64,000 nt of DNA from an uncultured Collinsella sp. Lineage in GTDB: Bacteria; Actinomycetota; Coriobacteriia; Coriobacteriales; Coriobacteriaceae. Within the stretch, counting starts at the first letter, position 1, and every line of letters starts with the position of its first letter. Shown here one piece after another: positions 1 through 9,356 of this stretch. Made by a program: the position numbers and the translations under genes. The notes beneath the pieces are model-generated. The model was not told the DNA's origin. It saw nothing but the letters and a program-made list of their open reading frames with translations, and made no database searches. The stretch spans positions 1 through 64,000 of the forward strand of contig UQHS01000013.1 in assembly GCA_900540845.1 (NCBI GenBank), read 5' to 3'.

Positions 1-311
1 CTCCCGGCCGCGCCCCCGTGCCCGCCCGCCCGCTCGCTCGCCTCGTCGACGTCGTCAGCGGCGACACCTACGAGCTCACCTCCGCCCGCGCGATCGTGGG
101 CCGCGAGCGCTCGCACGCCGACATCGTCCTGCGCGACCCCAACGTCAGCCGCCAACACGCCCAGCTCACATTCACGGGCAGCGACTGGTCCATCGAGGAC
201 CTCAACTCCACCAACGGCACGCTCGTCAACAACCGCCGCATCTCCCGATGCCCGCTGCGCAATGGTGACATGCTGACATTTGGCCTCAGCACCTTCGAGT
301 TTAGGGGCTAG
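1..311 (+). CDS. FHA-domain protein, C-terminal part (cut by window start)
   Basis: The frame is open to the first base, so the gene begins outside the window; a GTG at 18 lies inside it. The visible ~100 residues are one forkhead-associated domain with GRERSHADI, SRQHAQL and DLNSTNGT, the phosphothreonine-binding loops of the family. FHA domains read Ser/Thr kinase output, and the kinase lies four genes downstream. Only 3 bases separate it from the next gene, so it is the upstream member of this operon. By order it matches FhaA, but the DUF3662 part that would prove this is not visible. Confidence 0.85.
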   Translation, partial: PGRAPVPARPLARLVDVVSGDTYELTSARAIVGRERSHADIVLRDPNVSRQHAQLTFTGSDWSIEDLNSTNGTLVNNRRISRCPLRNGDMLTFGLSTFEFRG

Positions 312-314
312 CGC

Positions 315-728
315 ATGATCGACATCATCCTGTTCGCCGGGCGTATCGTCCTCGTCATCCTGCTGTATATCTTCCTGTTCGCCGTCATGAAGACCGGCGT
401 GGGCCTCGTGCGCGGGCAGCGCCGCGACTCCGCCATCTGGACCATCGACGTCGACAAGGGACCGCGCGGCATTCGCGGCATCCACATGGACATCCTGGGA
501 CCCGTCATCGTGGGCCGCTCCCCGAGCTCGGACATCTGTGTGAACGAGCCGTTCGTCTCGGCCAGCCACGCACGCTTCTCCCTGCAAGGGCCCGCCCTCG
601 TCATCGAGGACCTCAACTCCCTCAACGGCACCCTCGTCAACGGTCGCGCACTCGTGGAGCCCGCCACCCTGCGCGAGGGCGATGAGGTGCAGATCGGCGA
701 CGTGGTCATGAAGGTGAATCGCCGATGA
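315..728 (+). CDS. fhaB: FhaB-like membrane-anchored FHA protein
   Basis: A 137-residue protein with one N-terminal membrane segment (about residues 4-26) followed by an FHA domain (about 55-135) with GRSPSSDI, SASHARF and DLNSLNGT. Family members (FhaB/FipA) bind phosphothreonine at the inner face of the membrane and couple PknA/PknB signalling to cell-wall synthesis and division. The start at 315 places the hydrophobic segment at the extreme N terminus. The gene ends in an ATGA overlap with the phosphatase gene, so the two are probably translationally coupled. Confidence 0.88.
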   Translation: MIDIILFAGRIVLVILLYIFLFAVMKTGVGLVRGQRRDSAIWTIDVDKGPRGIRGIHMDILGPVIVGRSPSSDICVNEPFVSASHARFSLQGPALVIEDLNSLNGTLVNGRALVEPATLREGDEVQIGDVVMKVNRR

Positions 729-2314
729 CCATTGAGCGGGACAACTACGTGACATCGGATGCGGTGTACGGGGAGGACGAAGTCTTCTCGCACATCCCAG
801 CCCATGCCGCCGTGCCCTTCGGGGCCGTCCCCTCACCCGAGACACCCTCGCCGCTTGGGGCCACGCCCTCGCCCGAGGCCATCCCGCCGATCGACACGAC
901 ACTTCCGCCCAAGGTCCCTTCGCCGCTTGACGCCATCCCCGACCCGACGACCCCGGCATCCCCCGAAGACACCGCCGAGATCGATATCAGCGCCGTCGAG
1001 GCGCAGCTCAACGACCCGGGCTCCACGCAGAGCTTCCAACCCATCACCGAGGACCTCATCGACACCGACGCCACCTTCGACGCCGGAACCTCCTCCATGC
1101 TCATGTGGGGCGCCCGCTCCGACGTGGGTTGCGCTCGCAGCCATAACGAGGACTCCTACCTCGTCGCATCGCCGCTGTTTTGCGTGTGCGACGGCATGGG
1201 CGGCCACGCGGCCGGCGAGGTCGCGAGCGCCATCGCCGTCGAGACCATCGCCAAAATGGCTCCCAAGACCGCCGACGCGGCGCACCTGGGAGCCGCCATC
1301 GAGGCCGCCAACGCCGCCATCATCGAGGCCGCCGTCAACGGCGTGGGCAGGCCGGGCATGGGCTGCACCGCCACCGCGGCGTATATCGAGGGCACCACGC
1401 TCGCCATCGGCCACGTAGGCGACTCGCGTGCCTACCTGCTGCACGAGGGTACGCTCATCCGCGTGACCCGCGACCATTCATACGTCGAGGAGCTCGTCGA
1501 CGCCGGCGAGATCACCGCAGACGAAGCGCGCGTCCACCCCAACCGCTCGGTCATCACCCGCGCCTTGGGCAGCGACCCGGCGATGTACGCCGACCACTTC
1601 ACCTTGAATATCGAGGAGGGCGACCGCCTGATCCTGTGCTCAGACGGCCTCTCCAGCATGATTCCCGACGGCGAGATCGAGCGCGTGGCGCAACAGAGCT
1701 CCACCGCGCAGATCTGCACCGACAACCTCGTCGACGCCGCGCTCGCCGCGGGAGGCGGGGACAACGTGACCGTCGTGGTCGTCGACATCACCGACGACGG
1801 GCGCCTCAAGGAGATCGCGCGCAAGCATCGCCGCGTCATGGCGCTGTCGCTCGCCGGGCTTTTCGTCGCCATCGCGCTGATCGCCACCATCTCCTTTGTC
1901 TCGGTCACCCATTCGGTGTTCCTCGGCGTGAAGGACGACTCGGTCGCCGTGTATACGGGTGTGCCGGGGTCGCCGTTTGGCCTCAAGCTCCAATGGCTCG
2001 AGGACGAGACGTCCATCAAGCTCTCCGACCTGCCCGAAGACACCCAAAACCGCCTGCGCGACGGCATCCCCCAAAAGAACCTCGACGACGCGTACAAGGC
2101 GGTCGAGAACTACCGGGATCAGATCGACGAGTCGAAGACGCGCGCGCTGGCAGATGCCCGCGCAATCGCCATCGAAAGCGGGACCGAGGGCGCAGGCGAC
2201 TCCGCAAACCTGAGCGAGAGCTCGTATGCGGGCGACGGTCCCGCCGACGCCCTGGGGGCAAGCGCCCCCGCCAGTTCCCTTGCAAGCAGCAACACCGAAG
2301 GAGGTGCCGCGTAA
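725..2314 (+). CDS. pstP: PP2C-family Ser/Thr phosphatase (PstP)
   Basis: A 529-residue protein. The PP2C domain spans about residues 125-355, with DGMGGH near 156, GDSRAYL, CSDGLSS and GGGDNVTV, the metal-binding aspartate motifs of the family. One membrane segment follows at about 370-395, then a ~130-residue acidic outer part. It should dephosphorylate the PknB kinase and its targets on the cytoplasmic face. Unusually, about 120 residues rich in Pro, Ser and Thr precede the catalytic domain, which in typical PstP lies at the N terminus. The ATG at 725 overlaps the fhaB stop (ATGA), which supports this long form. Confidence 0.9.
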   Translation: MTIERDNYVTSDAVYGEDEVFSHIPAHAAVPFGAVPSPETPSPLGATPSPEAIPPIDTTLPPKVPSPLDAIPDPTTPASPEDTAEIDISAVEAQLNDPGSTQSFQPITEDLIDTDATFDAGTSSMLMWGARSDVGCARSHNEDSYLVASPLFCVCDGMGGHAAGEVASAIAVETIAKMAPKTADAAHLGAAIEAANAAIIEAAVNGVGRPGMGCTATAAYIEGTTLAIGHVGDSRAYLLHEGTLIRVTRDHSYVEELVDAGEITADEARVHPNRSVITRALGSDPAMYADHFTLNIEEGDRLILCSDGLSSMIPDGEIERVAQQSSTAQICTDNLVDAALAAGGGDNVTVVVVDITDDGRLKEIARKHRRVMALSLAGLFVAIALIATISFVSVTHSVFLGVKDDSVAVYTGVPGSPFGLKLQWLEDETSIKLSDLPEDTQNRLRDGIPQKNLDDAYKAVENYRDQIDESKTRALADARAIAIESGTEGAGDSANLSESSYAGDGPADALGASAPASSLASSNTEGGAA

Positions 2315-2315
2315 C

Positions 2316-5132
2316 ATGAGTCGCCGTACGACCGAACTTCTCCTGCTCATCGGAGCCGCGTTCCCAGTGACGCTGCTCTACGCGCTGTACGTCGTCAACG
2401 CCGGCGCCGCGCTCTCCTTCCAGACGCTCGCTGTGCCCATCGGCCTCTTCGCGGCCTTCGCCGCCGCCCATATCGGCGTGCGCATCTTCGCGCCCGGTGC
2501 CGACCCCGCGCTGCTGCCCATCGTCTTCGCCCTCTCGGGCATCGGCATCACCTTCGTCACGCGCCTCGAGCCCGATGCGGCCATGGGCCAGCTCATCTTC
2601 CTGTTTGTGGGCGTCGCGCTCATGGTGGGCACGCTCGCCGTGGTGAAAAACCTCGACGTCGTCAAACGCTACAAATATGTGCTGGGAGCGGCGGGCATCG
2701 TGCTGCTCGTGCTGCCCATGCTCATCGGTACCGAGATCTACGGCTCTAAGCTGTGGATCAAGATCGGCAGCTTCACCTTCCAGCCCGGCGAGTTCGCCAA
2801 GGTCTTCATCGTGCTGTTCCTCGCGGGCTATCTCGCCGAGAACCGCGAGTTGCTGTCCATCTCCAACCGCACCGTGCTCGGCATCAAGTTCCCGCGCCTG
2901 CGCCTGCTCTACCCGCTGTTCATCGTGTGGGGCATCTGCCTGCTCGTCGTCGCCTTCGAGCGCGACCTCGGCAGCGCCCTGCTCTTCTACACGATCTTCC
3001 TCATCATGCTCTATGTCGCCACCGGACGCGTTTCCTACGTGCTCATCGGCCTGGTCCTCCTGGCCGTGGGCGCCCTTGGCATGTATCAGATCATGAACCA
3101 CGTCCGCGTGCGTGTGGCCATCTGGCTCAACCCGTTTGAGGATGCGCAGAACATGGGCTTCCAGATCGTCCAGGCCCTCTACTCGATGGCCGACGGAGGC
3201 CTCTTCGGCGTGGGCATCGGCAAGGGTCTGGGAGGCGACACTATCCCTGTCGTCGCCTCCGACATGATCTTCGCCGCCATGGCCGAGGAGATGGGCCTGC
3301 TCGGCGGAGCCGCCGTCCTGCTGCTGTTCATGCTGTTCGCCGTGCGCGGCCTCACCACTGCGGCCCGTGCCAAGACCGACCTCGCGGCCTTCTCCGCGGC
3401 CGGCCTCACCGCCGCCATCTCGTTCCAGGCGTTCACCATCGTCGGCGGCGTCACCAAGTTGATCCCGCTCACGGGCGTGACATTGCCGTTCATGAGTCAG
3501 GGCGGCTCGTCGCTGCTAGCGAGCTTCGTCATCGTGGGCCTGCTGCTCCGAGCCGGCGACGAGGCCACGGGCCGTGCGTCCGAGCTCACCAACACCAGCA
3601 CGAACCTCGCGCAGGCCGGCTATCGCGCCGAGGCCCGCGGCTCGCACATGCGCCGCACCCTCGACACGCCCGAGAGCGGCCTGCTCGGACGCGTAGCGCT
3701 CGCCAACCGCCTCACGCGCACGGTGATCCTGTTCACGGCCCTGTTTGCCGTGCTCATCGGCAACATCACCTATATCCAGGTGTTCAAGGCATCCGAGTAC
3801 CAGGACATGCCGAGCAACAACCACACGATTACCAAAGCGCGCTACATCAAGCGCGGGTCCATCATCACCTCCGATGGCCTCACGCTCGCCGAGTCCATCC
3901 AGCAGGAAGACGGCACGTACGTGCGCTCCTACCCCAACGGCAACCTCGCCGCGCACGTGGTGGGCTACTACTCGCAGCAATACGGCAGCTCCGGCGTCGA
4001 GGCCACGCAGGACAAGACGCTCACGGGCTCCAAGGATTACTCGAGCTGGCAAAACGCCCTCAACTCGCTCGCCGGCATCACCGAACCCGGCAACTCGGTG
4101 AAGCTCACGATTGACTCGCGCATCCAGATCGCCGCCCAGCAGGCGCTCGGGTCGCGCACCGGTGCCATCGTCGTGCTCGACCCGCGCACCGGCGCCGTGC
4201 TCGCGTCGGCGAGCACGCCCATGTACGACAACACGAACATCCAGGCGGCCATCGAGCAGGCAAACGCCAGCGGCGGCTCCGACACCTCCATGTTCGACCG
4301 CGCCACCCAGGCGCTCTACACGCCGGGCTCGACGTTTAAGACCGTCACCTTGGCGGCCGCCCTCGAGAACGGCACCGCATCCCTCGATTCCACCTACAAC
4401 AGCCCCGGGCGCATGGAGATCGGCGGGGCCGACGTGGTGAGCGTCAACGAGCGCGGCTATGGCGACATCACGCTCGACCGCGCCTTCGCCGTGTCCTCCA
4501 ACACGGTCTTCGGGCAGGTCGCCAACCAGGTTGGCGCCGAGCGCCTCGTAGCGTGTGCCAAGGCCTTTGGCTACGGTCAATCCCTCGGCACGGACTTCTC
4601 CACCGCTCCGTCCATCATGCCCGACCCCTCGGAGATGACCGAGTGGGAGCTCGCATGGGCGGGCGCCGGCCAGCCCGTTGGCCAGGGCCACACCCCCGGC
4701 CCGCAGACCACCGTGATGCAAAACGCCGTGGTCGCCGCGGCCATCGCGAACAACGGCATCGCGATGAACCCGCATGTCGTCGCCCAGATCTTGGCCCCCG
4801 ACGGAACGGTGATCAAGACCACGCGCGACCGCTCCCTCGGCCAGGCCGTCAGCAGCACCACCGCCGACCTCGTCAAGCAGGCCATGCTCGACGTCGTCCA
4901 AAACGGCAGTGGCTCTGCGGCGAGCATCCCCGGCGTCAAGGTCGCCGGCAAGACCGGTACGGCCGAGACCAACAACGCTACCGCCAACTCGACGTTCATC
5001 GGGTTTGCGCCATACGATACGCCCACGCTCGCCATCTCGGTCGTTCTCGAAGAGAGCAACGAAGATGAGGCGACCGCCGCGGCCGTTGCAGGACAGGTCC
5101 TGCGCGCGGCTCTGACGGCACAGAGCTCGTAG
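2316..5132 (+). CDS. Natural SEDS-PBP fusion: FtsW/RodA glycosyltransferase joined to class B transpeptidase
   Basis: One 938-residue frame. Residues ~1-420 are a SEDS polymerase with about ten membrane segments and the conserved aspartate at D316 (ASDMIFAAMAEEMG). After a ~40-residue linker a further membrane segment (~470-490) leads into a penicillin-binding transpeptidase with STFK (S672-K675), SSN (727-729) and KTG (879-881). It should polymerise and crosslink peptidoglycan as a single polypeptide, whereas most bacteria use two proteins (FtsW/RodA plus PbpA). The ATG at 2316 is chosen over an upstream one at 2226 because GGAGG at 2300-2304 precedes it and the pstP stop is just upstream. 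The kinase gene follows 60 bases later. Domain identity is seen directly; a role in division or elongation is inferred from context. Confidence 0.93.
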   Translation: MSRRTTELLLLIGAAFPVTLLYALYVVNAGAALSFQTLAVPIGLFAAFAAAHIGVRIFAPGADPALLPIVFALSGIGITFVTRLEPDAAMGQLIFLFVGVALMVGTLAVVKNLDVVKRYKYVLGAAGIVLLVLPMLIGTEIYGSKLWIKIGSFTFQPGEFAKVFIVLFLAGYLAENRELLSISNRTVLGIKFPRLRLLYPLFIVWGICLLVVAFERDLGSALLFYTIFLIMLYVATGRVSYVLIGLVLLAVGALGMYQIMNHVRVRVAIWLNPFEDAQNMGFQIVQALYSMADGGLFGVGIGKGLGGDTIPVVASDMIFAAMAEEMGLLGGAAVLLLFMLFAVRGLTTAARAKTDLAAFSAAGLTAAISFQAFTIVGGVTKLIPLTGVTLPFMSQGGSSLLASFVIVGLLLRAGDEATGRASELTNTSTNLAQAGYRAEARGSHMRRTLDTPESGLLGRVALANRLTRTVILFTALFAVLIGNITYIQVFKASEYQDMPSNNHTITKARYIKRGSIITSDGLTLAESIQQEDGTYVRSYPNGNLAAHVVGYYSQQYGSSGVEATQDKTLTGSKDYSSWQNALNSLAGITEPGNSVKLTIDSRIQIAAQQALGSRTGAIVVLDPRTGAVLASASTPMYDNTNIQAAIEQANASGGSDTSMFDRATQALYTPGSTFKTVTLAAALENGTASLDSTYNSPGRMEIGGADVVSVNERGYGDITLDRAFAVSSNTVFGQVANQVGAERLVACAKAFGYGQSLGTDFSTAPSIMPDPSEMTEWELAWAGAGQPVGQGHTPGPQTTVMQNAVVAAAIANNGIAMNPHVVAQILAPDGTVIKTTRDRSLGQAVSSTTADLVKQAMLDVVQNGSGSAASIPGVKVAGKTGTAETNNATANSTFIGFAPYDTPTLAISVVLEESNEDEATAAAVAGQVLRAALTAQSS

Positions 5133-5192
5133 CGACACGCACGTGAGGTAATGAATTCCGCCCTGCGGATTGATTGATGAGGAGTTAGAAGA

Positions 5193-7133
5193 ATGGCAGA
5201 GGCACAGCGCGTACTTGGAGGCAGGTACCTGCTCAAGGACAAGGTTGGCAACGGCGGCATGGCGAGTGTGTTCCGCGCGCAAGACCAAGTTCTCGACCGC
5301 ACCGTGGCCGTGAAGATCATGCTCCCCCAGTATGCCGGCGACGCCACGTTCGCCGCACGCTTCAAGCAGGAGGCCCAGGCTGCTGCCGGCCTCTCGAGCC
5401 CCTACATCGTGGGCGTCTACGACTGGGGCAAGGACGGCGACACGTACTACATCGTCATGGAGTACCTGCGCGGCACCGACCTCAAGAGCGGCGTGCGCAG
5501 CCACGGCGCCCTCGACCCCAAGAAGGTCGCCCAGATTGGCTTCCAGATTTGCGGTGCGCTCTCCGTCGCCCATAAGCACGAGATCATCCACCGCGACATC
5601 AAGCCCCAAAACATCATGGTGCTGCCCGACGGCAACATCAAGGTGATGGACTTCGGCATCGCGCGCGCCAAGAACAGCCACCTCACACAGGACAACAACG
5701 TCCTGGGCACCGCCCACTACGTCTCCCCCGAGCAGACGCGCGGCCAGGACCTCGGCCCCACGAGCGACATCTACTCGCTCGGCGTCGTGATGTACGAGTG
5801 CGCAACCGGCCGCGTTCCCTTTGACGGCGATGACGCCATCTCCGTCGCGCTCAAGCAGGTCAACGAACTGCCCGTTCCGCCGAGCCAGATCAACCCCGGC
5901 GTCGACCCGGCGCTCGAGCGCATCATCCTCAAGTGCATGGAGAAGGACCCGGCAAACCGCTTCCAGTCTGCAGACGAGCTGCGCGAGATCCTCAACGCCT
6001 ACGCCACTGGCCGCGCGGTGGACGTCGCCGAGCCCACGCGCGTCATCTCCGGCGCCGTTCCCATGGGCGGCATGGGCGCCACCGAGACCCACGTCATGAG
6101 CGACGCGACCCAGGCCCTGGTGCGCCCCGCAGGTGCCTCCCCCAGCGTCACCGCCGCCGGTCCGCGCGTCCCCTCGCAGGCGGGCACGAGCCGCCCCATC
6201 AACTACGACGAGCCCAAGAAGGGCAACGGCGGCAAGATCGCCGCTATCGTGATCGGCGCCATCGCCGTCATCGCCATCGCCGTCTTTGCCGCCTCATCGC
6301 TGTTTAGCGGCAGCGGCAAGATGGTCGTCGTCCCCAACGTGATCAATTACACCCAGGAAGAGGCCGAGGACACGCTCGAGAACGCGGGCTTTGTCGTTGA
6401 GTACGGCAACCCCATGACCGACGAGGAGGTCGAGGAGGGTCGCGTACTCGACCAGACCCCCGACGGCAACCGCGAGGCGCGTGAGGGCTCCACGGTCAAG
6501 CTCATCCTCTCCAAGGGTCCCGAGCCCATCACCGAGGTCGAGGTGCCCAACATCACCGGCAAGACCAAAGAAGAGGCCGAGGCGCTGCTGAAGGCCGCCA
6601 AGCTCAAGGGCCAGGCTCACGAAGAGGCCAACGACGCCGAGAAGGGCACGGTCTTTAAGCAGGGCACCAACACGGGCGATATGGTCGAAGAGGGCTCCAC
6701 CATCGAGTACTGGGTGTCCACCGGCCCGGACGAGATTCCCGTTCCTGGCGTTTTGGGCAAGAGCGAGGCCGAGGCCTCCAACATGCTTACCAATGCCGGC
6801 TTTAAGGTGTCCATCGAACCCGGTTCTTACAGCGATACGTACGCCGCCGGCACCGTCATGGCCCAGAGCGTGACCGGCACCGCCAAGGAGGGTACCGAGA
6901 TCACCCTCACCATCTCCAAGGGCTCCGAGCCCAAGCAGAAGGTCAACGCACCGTATTACGTCGGCGAGAACGCCTCCACGGCCATTCGCGACCTCAAAGC
7001 GCTTGGCTTCACCGTCACCGTGAACGGCCCGCAGGACGGCATCGTGACCGCTCAGTCGGCATCTGGCTCGCTCGACAAGGGCGCGAGCATCACGCTCACC
7101 ACTGAAGCCCAAGACTCAGGCAACGAGGCGTAG
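5193..7133 (+). CDS. pknB: PASTA-domain Ser/Thr protein kinase (PknB-like)
   Basis: A 646-residue membrane kinase. The kinase domain (residues ~10-275) has the glycine loop GNGGMASV, catalytic K41 in VAVKIM, HRDIKPQN with D135, and DFG at 153-155. A ~65-residue linker leads to a membrane segment near 350-370 and four PASTA repeats outside, each with the PNVxxxxxEEAExxLxxAGF pattern. PASTA repeats bind muropeptide or lipid II, so the kinase senses wall status and signals through the FHA proteins and back via PstP. GAGGAG lies upstream of the ATG at a normal distance. It is the last gene of this operon. Confidence 0.95.
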   Translation: MAEAQRVLGGRYLLKDKVGNGGMASVFRAQDQVLDRTVAVKIMLPQYAGDATFAARFKQEAQAAAGLSSPYIVGVYDWGKDGDTYYIVMEYLRGTDLKSGVRSHGALDPKKVAQIGFQICGALSVAHKHEIIHRDIKPQNIMVLPDGNIKVMDFGIARAKNSHLTQDNNVLGTAHYVSPEQTRGQDLGPTSDIYSLGVVMYECATGRVPFDGDDAISVALKQVNELPVPPSQINPGVDPALERIILKCMEKDPANRFQSADELREILNAYATGRAVDVAEPTRVISGAVPMGGMGATETHVMSDATQALVRPAGASPSVTAAGPRVPSQAGTSRPINYDEPKKGNGGKIAAIVIGAIAVIAIAVFAASSLFSGSGKMVVVPNVINYTQEEAEDTLENAGFVVEYGNPMTDEEVEEGRVLDQTPDGNREAREGSTVKLILSKGPEPITEVEVPNITGKTKEEAEALLKAAKLKGQAHEEANDAEKGTVFKQGTNTGDMVEEGSTIEYWVSTGPDEIPVPGVLGKSEAEASNMLTNAGFKVSIEPGSYSDTYAAGTVMAQSVTGTAKEGTEITLTISKGSEPKQKVNAPYYVGENASTAIRDLKALGFTVTVNGPQDGIVTAQSASGSLDKGASITLTTEAQDSGNEA

Positions 7134-7404
7134 CGGGAGAGCAGGCGAAAATACCCTGCGACTGTCCGACCTCTCACGCCCCTCAAAGGCCGTACGCGTA
7201 CGCTCCAAACGCACGCCAGTTGCCCCAGCGGCGTCCTAGAACGATGGGGACAAAAGCCCGTGTGCCTCGACGCCTGACGCGACAAAGTAAGCCCCCGACC
7301 GCCCGCAATGCCCGCATAGAGGGCAGCACGTCGATCGGGGGCGCAGTACATGGATACGTGCGGCAGGCTACCATAGCATCGCCACGGCACGCTATGCAGT
7401 GTCG
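7134..7404. other. Intergenic, convergent gene ends
   Basis: No convincing gene. It lies between pknB and the convergent zinc-ribbon gene. An imperfect GC hairpin (GCCCCCGA near 7290, TCGGGGGC near 7345) could end transcription from either side, but neither flank has a U-run. The short open frames here lack ribosome sites and recognisable sequence. Confidence 0.4.
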
Positions 7405-8409
7405 TTACACGTCAGCATATGCAATAACATACATTGCTTCAGCGCGCTCGGGAGAATCAGCATTCAAATGGAATTCCAAATCGGCGGTGGCTCCGGGTTT
7501 GACATACTCGGCAGTCAGAGTTGCATACTCGAACGAGGAGAGCGTTGACTCCCTACCAGCACCAAGCTGCGTCCGCGCCGGGCCGCCCTCTTTGTTCTCA
7601 GCACGCAGGAGCACCGTTACCGAACGCCACCTATCCTCTGAGTTGTTGGTGATCTCGCCAGAGAGCTTTCCGTCGGGAGAGAGCTTGATGTCAAGGTCGC
7701 ACTCTTGCGGCGCAAACACAACGACCCCGTTTTCCACCTCTCCCCAATTTCTGGTTTCGACCTCAATGTTGCTTGCATCTTCCAGTGTAAAAGTCTGCTT
7801 GTCACCATTTTCGGGCGTGTAGCTCGCCACAACACCATCAGATTGGTTGGGGAGCATTACAACTTTATTCTTGCCGGGGGCAAGGAAACGAATCGCATTC
7901 AGATTCTTTCCGGCGTAGGGCTCCCAGCATGCCAGCGACATGTCGAGCTCCGTCTCGGCTTTGTCACCGTACTCGTCAATGATTCCAAAATCAGCGGTTA
8001 TGTCGATATAGGCAAAGTCAAGCATTAGATCCGTGTTGTTGGTAAGGGTGAAGGTAAGGCACGCGCCCAGGTTGTCCTTCTTTTCCACCTTGACATCGCT
8101 CACAACCAGGTCCTCGTACGCCTCGTCCTCTGGCGCAGACTCGACCTGCCTGGCGATGTGCTTTTCCTGATTAGAGAAGAAGGTACGGTATACAAACACG
8201 CTCGCCCCGGCAAGCAGCACGATGAGCAGTAGCACCAGGAATGGTATTTTAGACCGTTTCTTTTTCTTAACGGGGGCCGCCAGGCTCGACATCGCCTCCT
8301 CAGACTCAATGACCACCTCGCTTACGGTGCCCCCGCTTACCGGGGCACCGCACGAGGGGCAAAACGCCGAGCCCCCAGGAACCTCTTTCCCACATTTATT
8401 GCAATACAT
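7405..8409 (-). CDS. Zinc-ribbon single-pass membrane protein, unknown function
   Basis: A 334-residue protein that starts with a zinc ribbon (C3, C6, C17, C20), then a short linker, a basic KKKKR stretch and a membrane segment at about 60-80. The remaining ~250 residues would be outside and have beta-rich composition with no motif I recognise. Proteins of this plan (zinc-ribbon plus one helix plus secreted domain) are common in Gram-positive anaerobes and mostly uncharacterised. The sequence AGGAGAAAGG lies just before the ATG. It is followed on the other side by a lipoprotein gene on the same strand and may be co-transcribed with it. Confidence 0.75.
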   Translation of the reverse strand: MYCNKCGKEVPGGSAFCPSCGAPVSGGTVSEVVIESEEAMSSLAAPVKKKKRSKIPFLVLLLIVLLAGASVFVYRTFFSNQEKHIARQVESAPEDEAYEDLVVSDVKVEKKDNLGACLTFTLTNNTDLMLDFAYIDITADFGIIDEYGDKAETELDMSLACWEPYAGKNLNAIRFLAPGKNKVVMLPNQSDGVVASYTPENGDKQTFTLEDASNIEVETRNWGEVENGVVVFAPQECDLDIKLSPDGKLSGEITNNSEDRWRSVTVLLRAENKEGGPARTQLGAGRESTLSSFEYATLTAEYVKPGATADLEFHLNADSPERAEAMYVIAYADV

Positions 8410-8448
8410 CTGTTACCTTTCTCCTATAGAACGCTCTATCGGCTTGGG

Positions 8449-9270
8449 TTATTCCGGCTCGGTGTACACCAAGATGTTGCGGGCAGGGGTGCCGTCCATA
8501 TAACACGCGGCACCGGCAACGCACTGGCCGTTCTGTTCGAATACAACGTTGACGATGTACTCCTTTGCGCCGCTCCACAGGTAATGCTTGCCCACGGTGC
8601 AGACAATCGATGGATCATCCGGCACGTGGAGGGCCTCGCGAGCGGTCTTAATAAACTCGGAGCCATGAAGCCGCGTTACGTCCTGCTTGGGGTCGTTAGC
8701 CTTAAGGGTGATCGTTGCATATTCGGGATCGACCACGCCATTGGCAAAGCTCACATAATCGCCCTCAAACTGACCCTCAATGGCAAAGAAGGAGGCACCG
8801 GCACCAGCAAGGTAGACCTCGCGCCCGTCAAGCGCTTTGCCCACAAAACTATGGGACATCTCCGACGAGCCAATAACAACGGTATCGGCTCCGATGTTGC
8901 CGTCCTCGCCAGGATGAGGCCCGGTTACCTGGAAGCGGTACTCGGTAACGCCCTCGCTGGTCTCTGTGGGGCCTTTGCAGAACCAGGTATTTGCCTCGCC
9001 GTCCTTGCTATACGACCAGCTATCGGGCACGTCTACGTAAAAGAGATCGCATTCAAAGTCATGCTTCTCTTTTACGGGCTCAGACGCCTTCTTTTCAGAG
9101 GATTTCTTATTTGCGGAGCTCTTTATAACCGAGGCGCTACCCTCGGCCTCCTCTATTGTGACAGAGCCAGAACCCTGAGCGCTGCTGGGCGCGCACCCGG
9201 CAAGGCTCAGTGGCAGCACACCCACGCATGACGCAATCAAGAGCACCACAATAACGTTCCTCCCTTTCAT
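8449..9270 (-). CDS. Secreted lipoprotein, unknown function
   Basis: A 273-residue lipoprotein: lysine/arginine N terminus, hydrophobic core and lipobox LSLAGC with the modified cysteine at C26. The next ~40 residues are Ser/Lys/Glu-rich and probably flexible. The ATG at 9270 is chosen over one at 9300 because AGGAGGAAG directly precedes it. The exported domain is not recognisable. Its gene lies between the zinc-ribbon protein (40 bases downstream) and the giant surface protein, separated from the latter by a strong terminator. Confidence 0.78.
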   Translation of the reverse strand: MKGRNVIVVLLIASCVGVLPLSLAGCAPSSAQGSGSVTIEEAEGSASVIKSSANKKSSEKKASEPVKEKHDFECDLFYVDVPDSWSYSKDGEANTWFCKGPTETSEGVTEYRFQVTGPHPGEDGNIGADTVVIGSSEMSHSFVGKALDGREVYLAGAGASFFAIEGQFEGDYVSFANGVVDPEYATITLKANDPKQDVTRLHGSEFIKTAREALHVPDDPSIVCTVGKHYLWSGAKEYIVNVVFEQNGQCVAGAACYMDGTPARNILVYTEPE

Positions 9271-9291
9271 GCTTCCTCCTCCCCTTGTAGA

Positions 9292-9331
9292 TAAAAACAC
9301 ACGGGGCCCGACCCGTACGGGCCGGGCCCCA
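9292..9331 (-). terminator. Rho-independent terminator after the surface-protein gene
   Basis: GGGGCCCG at 9303-9310 pairs with CGGGCCCC at 9323-9330, and on the minus strand the stem is followed by a short spacer and a run of five T. It lies directly downstream of the 1207-residue gene and separates it from the lipoprotein gene. Confidence 0.75.
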
Positions 9332-9356
9332 CCTATACGATGCTCCTGCGTGCCGT

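Noticed and set aside
3516..6092. An 858-codon minus-strand frame across the SEDS-PBP and kinase genes
   Set aside because: Composition (Gly/Ala/Val/Arg/His) is typical of reverse-strand shadows in high-GC coding sequence; both + strand genes are certain.
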